Source: Nocardioides sp. TF02-7
GTDB lineage: Bacteria; Actinomycetota; Actinomycetes; Propionibacteriales; Nocardioidaceae
NCBI RefSeq assembly: GCF_022437945.1
Contig: NZ_CP092535.1
Location: 2,542,001 to 2,606,000, forward strand
Direction of reading: 5' to 3'
DNA: 64,000 nt
Part shown: piece by piece, positions 56,762 through 64,000 of the stretch
How positions within the stretch are numbered: position 1 is the stretch's first letter
Layout: each line of letters opens with the position of its first letter
The notes under the pieces: model-generated
What the model was told of the DNA's origin: nothing
Seen by the model: the letters and a program-made list of their open reading frames with translations, nothing else
The model's database searches: none
Position numbers and translations under genes: made by a program

Positions 56762-58617
56762 TGGGGGTCCTCCACATCGGTGAGGTGGGCGATCAGGTCC
56801 TCGGAGAGCTGCTCGGCGCCGAACGGCAGACCGCGGACCGAGGTGATCGGGCGGACGTCGACGAGGTACTCGGCGCGGAGCAGCTTGGAGAGCTGGCCGA
56901 GGTTCATCTCGGGGCAGACCACCCTGTCGTAGCGGCGGAGGATGTCGCCGAGGTCGTTGGGGAACGGGTTGAGGTGGCGCAGGTGGGTCTGCGCGACGTG
57001 GTAGCCGGCGCGGCGCACCCGCCGGCAGGCGGCGCCGATCGGGCCGTAGGTCGAGCCCCAGCCGATGACCAGGACCTTCGCTCCTGATCCTGGGGGGCCG
57101 GAGGGGTCGTCGACCTCCAGCGGCGGCAGGCTCTCGGCGATCCGCTCGACCTTGGCCTGCCGGGTGCGGACCATCAGGTCGTGGTTGGCCGGGTCGTAGG
57201 AGATGTTGCCGTGCCCGTCGGCCTTCTCCAGACCACCGATCCGGTGCTCCAACCCGGCGGTGCCCGGAACCGCCCACGGCCGCGCCAACGTCTCGGGGTC
57301 ACGGGAGTAGGGAAGGAACGCCTCGCCGTCCGCGGTGGCGAAGGCGGGATCGATCGTGGGAAGGATCTGCACGTCGGGGATGCGCCACGGCTCGGAGCCG
57401 TTGGCGAGGTAGCCGTCGGAGAGCAGCATCACGGGGGTGCGGTAGGTGATGGCGATGCGGGCGGCCTCGACGGCGGCGGCGAAGCAGTCGCCGGGTGACT
57501 GCGGGGCGACGATCGGCACGGGGGCCTCGCCGTTGCGGCCGTACATCGCCTGGAGGAGGTCGGCCTGCTCGGTCTTGGTGGGCAGGCCGGTGGACGGGCC
57601 GCCGCGCTGGACGTCGATGACCAGGAGCGGGAGCTCGGTCATGACCGCCAGGCCGATGGCCTCGCTCTTCAGGGCGATGCCGGGGCCGGAGGTGGTGGTC
57701 ACGCCGAGGGATCCGGCGAAGGAGGCGCCGATGGCGGCGCCGATGCCGGCGATCTCGTCCTCGGCCTGCAGGGTGGTGACGCCGAAGGCCTTGTGCTTGC
57801 TCAGCTCGTGGAGGATGTCGGAGGCCGGGGTGATCGGGTAGGAGCCCAAGAACACCGGCAGCCCGGAGCGTACGCCGGCCGCGATCAGGCCGTAGGCCAG
57901 CGCGAGGTTGCCGGTGATGTTGCGGTAGGTCCCCGCGGGCACCTGCGCGGGCTTCACGACGTAGGAGACCGCGAAGGTCTCGGTGGTCTCGCCGAAGTTC
58001 CAGCCCGCCCGCACGGCCGCCACGTTGGCGTCGCGGATCGCGGGTTTCCCCGCGAACTTCTCGGTCAGGTAGCTGACGGTGCCGGTGACGTCGCGGCCGT
58101 AGAGCCACGAGACCAGGCCGAGCGCGAACATGTTCTTCGCGCGGGCGGCGTCCTTGCGGGAGAGCCCGAACTCCTTGACCGCCTCGACCGTCATCCCGGT
58201 CAGGTCGAGAGCATGCACCGCGAAGTCGCCGAGGCTCCCGTCGTCGAGCGGGCTCTCGGCGTACCCCACCTTGGTGAGGTTGCGCTTGGTGAAGTCGTGG
58301 GCGTCGACGATGATCGTGGCGCCCTTGGCCAGGTCGCCCACGTTGGCCTTCAACGCCGCCGGGTTCATCGCCACCAGCACGTCGGGCCGGTCGCCGGGCG
58401 TGAGGATGTCGTAGTTGGCGAAGTGCACCTGGAAGCTGCTGACGCCGGGGATCGTGCCCTGGGGAGCGCGGATCTCGGCCGGGAAATTGGGCAGCGTCGA
58501 CAGGTCGTTGCCGAAGGCCGCGGTGTCCTGGGTGAACCGGTCACCGGTCAGCTGCATGCCGTCGCCGGAGTCACCCGCAAACCGGATGACGACGCGGTCG
58601 AGCTCTCGAGCAGTCAT
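56758..58617 (-). CDS. korA: 2-oxoacid:ferredoxin oxidoreductase alpha subunit
   Basis: 619 residues from ATG 58617. It has the fused gamma-alpha layout of actinobacterial KorA: gamma domain 1-200 with IRFAGDSGDGMQLTGDRFTQ, then the alpha pyrimidine domain with GSYPITPASDILHELSKHKA, AEDEIAGIGAAIGASFAGSL and IDVQRGGPSTGLPTKTEQAD, and a C-terminal transketolase-like part. The TPITP-type motif YPITPAS is intact. First gene of korAB-fdxA-npdG; the promoter region has a direct repeat shared with the divergent FAD oxidoreductase. Confidence 0.95.
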   Translation of the reverse strand: MTARELDRVVIRFAGDSGDGMQLTGDRFTQDTAAFGNDLSTLPNFPAEIRAPQGTIPGVSSFQVHFANYDILTPGDRPDVLVAMNPAALKANVGDLAKGATIIVDAHDFTKRNLTKVGYAESPLDDGSLGDFAVHALDLTGMTVEAVKEFGLSRKDAARAKNMFALGLVSWLYGRDVTGTVSYLTEKFAGKPAIRDANVAAVRAGWNFGETTETFAVSYVVKPAQVPAGTYRNITGNLALAYGLIAAGVRSGLPVFLGSYPITPASDILHELSKHKAFGVTTLQAEDEIAGIGAAIGASFAGSLGVTTTSGPGIALKSEAIGLAVMTELPLLVIDVQRGGPSTGLPTKTEQADLLQAMYGRNGEAPVPIVAPQSPGDCFAAAVEAARIAITYRTPVMLLSDGYLANGSEPWRIPDVQILPTIDPAFATADGEAFLPYSRDPETLARPWAVPGTAGLEHRIGGLEKADGHGNISYDPANHDLMVRTRQAKVERIAESLPPLEVDDPSGPPGSGAKVLVIGWGSTYGPIGAACRRVRRAGYHVAQTHLRHLNPFPNDLGDILRRYDRVVCPEMNLGQLSKLLRAEYLVDVRPITSVRGLPFGAEQLSEDLIAHLTDVEDPQ

Positions 58618-58629
58618 CTCCACGCTTCC

Positions 58630-58645
58630 TATTCCTGATAATAGT
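58630..58645. promoter_or_regulatory. Direct repeat 1, candidate operator before korA
   Basis: tattcctgataatagt; 14 of 16 bases equal 58731-58746. It ends 12 bp upstream of the korA start, in an AT-rich island. Confidence 0.5.
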
Positions 58646-58730
58646 TAGAACAGTATGCGTCGTTGTGCGGGCGGTCAAGGCGACCGCCCCTCGCTCGAGG
58701 GGGCCGGGCGAGGGCCGCGACAGCGAGGGC

Positions 58731-58746
58731 TATCCCTGATAATGGT
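58731..58746. promoter_or_regulatory. Direct repeat 2, candidate operator before the FAD oxidoreductase
   Basis: tatccctgataatggt, 90 bp from the ATG at 58837. Same orientation as repeat 1, 101 bp apart. One regulator may serve both divergent operons. Confidence 0.5.
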
Positions 58747-58836
58747 AATGCTCTATTGTGACCGGCGTCACCGCTGCGGACCCGACCGGAGTCCGGCAGC
58801 GGCCGCCGTCGACCACCGACCGAGGGAGGTCTCGTC

Positions 58837-60588
58837 ATGACCCAGAACCCCAACGAGAACCGGCCGATCGATCCGACCGCTCCGGACGGTCCGAGCAGCG
58901 GCGACCAGCCGGTCCTGGTGGTGGGCGCCGGCCTGTCCGGCCTGGCCACCGCTCTCGGAGTCGCCCTCAACGGCGGCCGCGCCGAGGTCTTCGAGGCGGC
59001 CGACCTGGTCGGCGGCGCCGCGGCATACTCCGGCGGCCAGGTCTGGGTCGGCGCCAACCACGTCGCGCCGCGGGAGGGTGTCGATGGCGACACCCTCGAG
59101 CTCGCCGAGCGCTACGTCCGCGCGATCGCGCACCACCACCCCGAGGTCCTCGACGAGGCCGCCATGAAGCGGTGGCTCGAGGTGTCGCCCGTCGCCACGG
59201 AGTACTGGGAGCAGCAGGGCGCGATCCGGTGGACGGTGATTCCCGGCCTCGCCGACTACCACAACGAGGCGGACGGTGCCCGCGAGGCGGGTCGCTACCT
59301 CACCAACGAGGTCATCGACGGCAGCGAGCTCGGCGAGTGGCGCGAGAAGCTGCGGGTGAGCCCCTACTTCCCCGTGGGCACCACCTACGCCGACATGTTC
59401 GTCAAGGGCCGCCGGCTGACCTACGTCGACGACAACGAGACCGGCGAGCAGCGGGCCGGTGTCCAGGCCTTCGGCCTCCCGGAGAGCCGTGACGAGGAGA
59501 AGCCGGCGGCCACCGGCGGTGACCCGCTCACCTTCGGCACCGGCGTGGTCGCCAGCTTCCTGCGGCGGGTGCTGCAGGAGGACCGGATCACCATCCACAC
59601 CGGCCACCCGGTGACCGGTCTGTTCACCGACGAGTCCGGCGACGTGCTCGGGCTGCGGGCCGACGGGCCGGACGGCCCGGTCGAGCGCACCGGACCCGTC
59701 GTGCTCGCGACGAGCACCTACGACTGGGACCCGGAGCTGGTCCGCGAGCTGGTCGGCCTCGACGAGGACGACTTCGGCAGCGTCGCGCCCGACAGCGTCC
59801 GCGGCGACGGCATCAAGCTGGCGCGGGCAGTCGGTGGTGCCGTGGCCAAGCTGCCGGCCACTGCCATCCCGATGCTGCCCGGCTGGAAGTCCAGCATCGG
59901 CTCCGGCTATGCCTACGGGCCTGACTACGCGATGCCGCACGCGATGATCGTCGACAAGACGGGCAAGCGGTACTGCGACGACTCCTACTGGGTCGACATC
60001 GTCGAGAAGACCATGGACCCCGACGACCCGCACCTGCCGTTCTTCCTGGTCTTCGACGAGCAGCACCACCAGAAGTACGGTCTCGGCGTGACCCCGCCCG
60101 CCGGTGACTACCCGGAGGGTCTGGTCACGTCGGCCTCGACGCTGCGCGAGCTGGGCGAGGAGCTCGGCATCGACGGCGCGCAGCTCGAGCTGACCGCGAA
60201 GTCGTTCAGCGAGAACGCGCGGCGCGGCGTCGACCCCGACTTCGGGCGCGGCAGCGTCACCTACGTGAAGCGGTTCGCCGGCGACCCGGCGAACGAGCCC
60301 AACCCCGTGCTCGGGCCGATCGAGCAGGCACCGTTCCACGGCTTCCGGCTCCGGTTCGTCGGCACCGGCATCGGCAGCAGCGGAGTCCACATCGACGGCG
60401 ACGGCCACGTCCTCGACGAGCAGGGCGCTCCCATCCGTGGGCTGTACGCCGTCGGCTCCTGCGCGGCCCTCACCACGGTCGGCACCGGGTACAACAGCGG
60501 CATCGCCCTGGGCCGGGGCCTGACCCTGGCCTACCTCGTCAGCCGGGAGCTCGCTGGAGACCCGGTCCCGTCCAACCCGAAGGAGTGA
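58837..60588 (+). CDS. FAD-dependent oxidoreductase, 3-ketosteroid-delta1-dehydrogenase-like
   Basis: 583 residues from ATG 58837 with GAGGGAGG upstream. FAD-binding Rossmann motif VLVVGAGLSGLATALGVALN at about residue 27, then AADLVGGAAAYSGGQVWVGA; the C-terminal FAD segment GLYAVGSCAALTTVGTGYNS with NSGIALGRGL. This is the fumarate-reductase/KstD flavoprotein family. A Tyr-rich active site of KstD (Tyr pairs) cannot be mapped with certainty, so the substrate may be a steroid, a cyclic ketone or another enone. It leads an operon with a SnoaL-like protein and is divergent from korA. Confidence 0.85.
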   Translation: MTQNPNENRPIDPTAPDGPSSGDQPVLVVGAGLSGLATALGVALNGGRAEVFEAADLVGGAAAYSGGQVWVGANHVAPREGVDGDTLELAERYVRAIAHHHPEVLDEAAMKRWLEVSPVATEYWEQQGAIRWTVIPGLADYHNEADGAREAGRYLTNEVIDGSELGEWREKLRVSPYFPVGTTYADMFVKGRRLTYVDDNETGEQRAGVQAFGLPESRDEEKPAATGGDPLTFGTGVVASFLRRVLQEDRITIHTGHPVTGLFTDESGDVLGLRADGPDGPVERTGPVVLATSTYDWDPELVRELVGLDEDDFGSVAPDSVRGDGIKLARAVGGAVAKLPATAIPMLPGWKSSIGSGYAYGPDYAMPHAMIVDKTGKRYCDDSYWVDIVEKTMDPDDPHLPFFLVFDEQHHQKYGLGVTPPAGDYPEGLVTSASTLRELGEELGIDGAQLELTAKSFSENARRGVDPDFGRGSVTYVKRFAGDPANEPNPVLGPIEQAPFHGFRLRFVGTGIGSSGVHIDGDGHVLDEQGAPIRGLYAVGSCAALTTVGTGYNSGIALGRGLTLAYLVSRELAGDPVPSNPKE

Positions 60589-60590
60589 GC

Positions 60591-61157
60591 ATGTCCGACC
60601 TCAACCCGAGCCTCGAGCAGCGGTTGCAGCGCGCCGAGGACCGCCAGGCGATCCAGGAGCTGGCCATCCTCTACGGCTACATCATGGACGAGCGTGACGA
60701 GGCCGGGATCCGCCAGATCTTCACCTCCGACGCGACCCTCCGCTCCGCCGACGGTGTGTTCGCCGCCAGCGGCATCGACGAGATCGTCGAGACCTACCTC
60801 GGCCGGTTCAAGGCGCTCGGCCCGACCAACCACTTCAGCCACGGCCACGTGGTGCGGTTCGACGACGGCAACCCCGACGTCGCGCGCGGCCTGCTCGCCA
60901 GCCACGCCGAGGTCGACCGCAACGGCGTCGCCATGCAGGTCGCGCTGCGCTACGTCGACGAGTACCGCCGCGAGGACGGTCGCTGGAAGTTCTCCGCCCG
61001 GCTGATGTCCTACATGTACTACATGCCGATCGCGGAGCTCCCCGAGCTCGGCAACGGTGCGGAGGCGGTCCGCGCCTACGGCGACCGGCGCCCCGCCGAC
61101 TGGCCGGTCTCCCTCTACTCAGACGCCGGCAGCAGCTGGCTGCGCGACTGGGTCTGA
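60591..61157 (+). CDS. SnoaL/NTF2-like protein
   Basis: 188 residues from ATG 60591, 2 bp after the oxidoreductase stop; a GTG at 60585 is in frame. Cone-shaped alpha+beta fold of the SnoaL_4 type: LQRAEDRQAIQELAILYGYI, MDERDEAGIRQIFTSDATLR and VDEYRREDGRWKFSARLMSY. Such proteins work as isomerases, dehydratases or lyases on steroid-like or aromatic compounds, which suits the neighbouring flavoprotein. The catalytic acid and His cannot be assigned surely. Confidence 0.83.
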   Translation: MSDLNPSLEQRLQRAEDRQAIQELAILYGYIMDERDEAGIRQIFTSDATLRSADGVFAASGIDEIVETYLGRFKALGPTNHFSHGHVVRFDDGNPDVARGLLASHAEVDRNGVAMQVALRYVDEYRREDGRWKFSARLMSYMYYMPIAELPELGNGAEAVRAYGDRRPADWPVSLYSDAGSSWLRDWV

Positions 61158-61173
61158 CGCGTCCCGCTCTGTG

Positions 61174-61206
61174 CAGCGCCCGCAGCCGGACCGGCTGCGG
61201 GCGCTG
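61174..61206 (+). terminator. Strong hairpin terminator after the SnoaL-like gene
   Basis: 16-bp arms cagcgcccgcagccgg / ccggctgcgggcgctg separated by one base, so the inner pairs open as the loop. It is 17 bp after the stop. Confidence 0.75.
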
Positions 61207-61279
61207 TGCATTGTGCCGACGCTGAAGAAGACCGCTGTTCAGATGTCGACGGGTCCGTTCAGAATGTTGTGAATCACGC

Positions 61280-61297
61280 TGCAATCCTGCGATTGCA
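61280..61297 (+). promoter_or_regulatory. Inverted repeat in the P450 promoter region
   Basis: TGCAATC-CTGC-GATTGCA, perfect 7-bp arms, 129 bp upstream of the P450 start, in AT-richer DNA with TTGACG nearby at 61310. Candidate operator. Confidence 0.4.
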
Positions 61298-61425
61298 CGA
61301 AGGGCTAAGTTGACGGCGCCGTTCAAATTAATCTGCGAAGTCCTTGTTCGGCGCGCTCTTCGTGACTAGCATCACGCGAAATCATGATCAGAGATCACGT
61401 CGGCGATCGGCGGAGGAGACCAGCG

Positions 61426-62645
61426 ATGATGACCGTCACCCCGCGGGACCAGATGACCCGCATCTCGACCTTCGGCGAAGCGCAGGAGGTGCTGCGCTCC
61501 GCGGACTTCCGCAACACGCTGACGACGCGTCGGTCCAACGCGATCACCGGGTTCACCATCGGCGGGCTGGTCCACGACGAGCACATGCAGCGGCGGCGGG
61601 CGGAGATGGAGGTGTTCTCGCGAGCCTCGCTCGTCGACTACGAGTTCGCCGACGTGGTCCCAGCGATTGCCGAGGCCCTCGCTGGAGGGGCCGACCGGCT
61701 GGACCTGATCGACGTCATGAGGGGCGGTCTGCTGCGGGTCAGCGCCCGGGTCATCGGGCTCGACGACGTCACGTCGGACACGCGCACCCGTCAGCTGCGT
61801 GACGTCGCCGACCGGATCGGCGAAGCAGCGTCGGTCGAGTGGACGACGCGCGACCCCGACGAGGTGATCGCGGCAGCACTTGCGGCCAAGGAAGAGTTCC
61901 TCAGGGGTCTTCTACGCGCCGTCGCTCGCTCGACGACGCGCGATGGTGGCGCAGTGCGACTCAGATAAGCTCGTCGACCTCCCGCACGACCTCATCACCG
62001 TCCTGCTCAAGACCTACGGCGACGACTGGGACGACGACCTGCGCCTGCGCGAGACGCTCTTCTACCTCGCTGCTGCAACCAGCACGACGACCCACGCCAG
62101 CCCGCACATCTTCGCCGAGATCGTGGAGTGGCTGAGGGGCCACCCGGAGCAGGCCGAACGTGCGCGGGACCGGAGCTTCCTCCAGCGCGCGGTGGCGGAG
62201 GGGCTGCGGCTCCACCCGCCCGTGCCCGGCCTGCTCCGCGGCGCCCTCACGACGGTCACGCTCTCGAGCGGCAGAGTGATCGCGGAGGGCGAGCAGCTCC
62301 TGCTGGACCTCAATGCGGCCAACCGTGATCCGGCGGTCTACGGAGACGACGCTGACGCGTTCGACCCGGACCGGGTCCCGCTCACGAGGGCTCACCTCTA
62401 CGCGCTCTCGTTCGCGGCCGGACCCCCACACCTGTCCGGGGCGTCTGATCGCCGTCGGTGCGGGCAACGGCCAGGTCGGCGGCGAGGAGGCACCGGTCGG
62501 GGTGCTGGTGCGTCTGATGGAACAGCTCCTGGCCCACGGGGTGGCACCGGACCCCGACCGGCCTGCGGTCGTCCGGACGGACACCGACGCGCACCGGTAC
62601 GCCGCGTTCCCCGTGGTGGTGGGGCACGACGAGGCGGGCGCATGA
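61426..62645 (+). CDS. Cytochrome P450 (two frame breaks)
   Basis: About 405 residues from ATG 61426 with GGAGGAGA upstream. Two extra bases break it: in caggggtc at 61904-61907 (repair gives EEFLRVFYAPSLARRRAMVA) and in gacccccac at 62423-62427 (repair gives FAAGPHTCPGRLIAVG). The I-helix region FYLAAATSTTTHASPHIFAE, the ExxR helix AVAEGLRLHPPVPGLLRG and the heme-ligand Cys in GPHTCPG are all there. It overlaps its ferredoxin by ATGA. Substrate unknown; the oxidoreductases upstream suggest catabolism of a terpenoid, steroid or similar compound. Confidence 0.9.
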
Positions 62646-62879
62646 GGCAGGCGAACGAGGCGCCGTCGTTCCGAGCCGTGGTCGATCGCGACCGCTGCCT
62701 CGGGACCGGCAGCTGCGAGCACATCGATCCCGCGCGGTTCGAGGTGGACGACCTCGGACTGGCCCGTTGGCGGGACGACGCACCCCGCGGCGAGCCGCGA
62801 GGAGCTGACGACCCTTGCGGGACTGTGCCCGCAGGGAGCGATATCCGTCGTTGACGAGAACGGAGCAGAAGTTGACTGA
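62642..62879 (+). CDS. P450-type ferredoxin (frameshift near 62783-62786)
   Basis: About 78 residues from ATG 62642. Cluster motif: CLGTGSC with the later Cys in LCPQGAI, as in 3Fe-4S ferredoxins that serve actinobacterial P450s. One extra C in gcaccccgcg breaks it; repaired, the end reads DDAPAASREELTTLAGLCPQ then GAISVVDENGAEVD. It gives electrons to the P450 upstream. The stop overlaps the next gene's TTG start. Confidence 0.87.
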
Positions 62880-64000
62880 CTGGTTCCCTCCGCGCAGGCG
62901 CGGAGTCCCCATCCTGGCCCTCGCGGGGGCTCGTCGCGGCGCTGTCGGCGTGCGGTGATGCTGCCGGCGGTGGGCCCGCCGCCGGCGACGGGCTGCCGGA
63001 GGAGGTGAAGATCGTCCTCACCGCACCCGTCACGGGCGTCGTCGCCCACGTCGGGTCGAGTGCCCGGGACGGCTACGAGCTCGCGATCGAGGAGATCAAC
63101 AACAGCGACCTGCTCGGCGACACGGAGCTGGTGCTCGACGTCCGGGACACGAAGAGCGAGGCCCAGACGGCGGCCACCGAGATGACCAAGGCGATCAGCG
63201 ACGCCGAGGTCTCCGCGGTCTTCGGATCGCAGAGCAGTGCCGAGGCCGTGGCGCAGTCGCCGCTCGCGCAGCAGCACGGGATGCCTATCGTCTACACACA
63301 GGCGGGCAGCGACGGTGTCATCGTCGGTGAGTACACCTACCGCGCCACCCCGTTGATGCGGAACTACTACCCGTTGCTCGCTGACTTCGTCGAGGAGAAC
63401 GGTTGGCAGAGCGTCGCCCAGCTCTACGCGAACTACATCCCGACCCTCAGCGACATCGGCGAGAACGCCTTGCCAGCGTTGGCGGAGGAGACCGGCATGG
63501 AGGTCACTGCCTCCCTGGGATCGCCGCAGTCGACGCAGGACTTCACCAGCCAGGTGCAGAAGGCGCTGGACAGCGATCCCGACGTCGTCGCCGTCAACCT
63601 CTTCGCCGCCAGCAATCCGACGGCCGTGTCGCAGCTGCGGCAGGCTGGGTACGAGGGTCCGATCCTGAGCACGGTCAGCGCCGGGTCCGGAGTGCTCACA
63701 CCGGCCGGCGACGACGCCAGTGACGTCGTGTGGGCTGCGGACTTCCACGTCGACATGGAGGCCGAGTCGACCCAGGCGTTCGTCGCGGCCTACCGCGAGA
63801 AGTACGACGAGGACCCACTGCCCTACGCGGCCGAGGCCTACGACGCCGCCTACTTCCTGGCGCGCGCTATCGCAGAGGCGGACAGCGCCGGACGCGACGA
63901 GATCGCGGACGCGATGGCAGTCGTCTCGGAGGAGACCCACGACGGGGCACTCGGCCGCAACCTGGTCTGGGAGGACCAAGAGCTACAGGTCCCCGGGGTC
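62872..64000 (+). CDS. Branched-chain-amino-acid-type ABC substrate-binding lipoprotein (partial; frameshift near 62925-62929)
   Basis: At least 376 residues, cut by the window end. The start is TTG 62872 (MTDWFPPRRRGVPILALAGL) and one extra G in gcgggggc breaks the signal peptide; repaired, AGLVAALSACGDAAGG gives a lipobox with Cys at about residue 27. Periplasmic-binding fold type I as in LivJ/AmiC: VKIVLTAPVTGVVAHVGSSA, VSAVFGSQSSAEAVAQSPLA and PLPYAAEAYDAAYFLARAIA. It should catch the substrate of the nearby catabolic genes and pass it to a permease beyond the edge. Confidence 0.87.

Overview
The window is very high G+C with actinobacterial hallmarks: GTG/TTG starts, ATGA/GTGA start-stop overlaps, an HTH-HbhA-DUF2516 gene trio like mycobacterial Rv0474-Rv0476, a gpgS-folP2 pair, a cellobiose (ceb) regulon and a Cys-rich leader peptide ahead of a CysA-type rhodanese. 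I infer a Nocardioidaceae-like actinomycete; the genus is not proven by the sequence.

Layout. 1-6.1 kb: a polysaccharide chain-length protein running off the left edge, a DUF4012 protein, leader peptide, rhodanese, DUF1416, thioredoxin, DUF4395 and a BKACE enzyme. 6.2-13 kb: a glycosyltransferase, a lipoprotein segment that looks inserted into a duplicated SOS-box region, Dtd, DsrE, nitrobindin, Fur, YgfZ, then a repeat-bounded nuclease-like remnant (locus A, 11.55-12.86 kb). 13-21.3 kb: NicO metal exporter with a secreted partner, a 1,505-residue LamG/phosphoesterase surface protein, an XRE regulator and an LCP protein. 21.4-27.1 kb: a long glycosyltransferase and two methyltransferases. 27.1-33.1 kb: sulfate activation (cysN, cysD, an APS-kinase/phosphatase fusion), a TauE/SafE transporter and a DUF4143 protein. 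33.2-39.9 kb: HTH/HbhA/DUF2516, then nucleotide-sugar genes (cupin, rfbB, rfbA, galE) and a polyprenyl glycosylphosphotransferase. 40.2-44.7 kb: a decayed toxin-antitoxin pair, gpgS, folP2, a LigB-like protein, rhomboid and enoyl-CoA hydratase. 44.8-46.1 kb: locus B, an AbiEi/DUF559-like nuclease gene between 89-bp inverted repeats. 46.1-53.2 kb: cebR, bglC, cebG, cebF, cebE and a divergent msiK-like ATPase, with two identical operators. 53.2-58.6 kb: MFS, F420 reductase, FdxA and KorAB. 58.8-64 kb: FAD oxidoreductase, SnoaL-like protein, P450, its ferredoxin and a branched-chain-type binding lipoprotein running off the right edge.

The genes suggest four working modules: surface glycan assembly (chain length, LCP, glycosyltransferases, nucleotide sugars, WbaP), sulfate activation close to it, cellobiose uptake and hydrolysis under CebR, and an oxidative catabolic set with ferredoxin-dependent oxidoreductases and a P450.

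The reader must know that about thirty conserved genes are split by single-base indels, nearly all an extra base in a short G/C (occasionally A/T) run. I read these as sequence errors and give whole-gene spans. The most novel-looking structures are the two nuclease-like genes bracketed by long palindrome-containing inverted repeats (loci A and B) and a related stem-loop that also caps a truncated toxin gene at 40.9 kb. No tRNA, rRNA or CRISPR was recognised.
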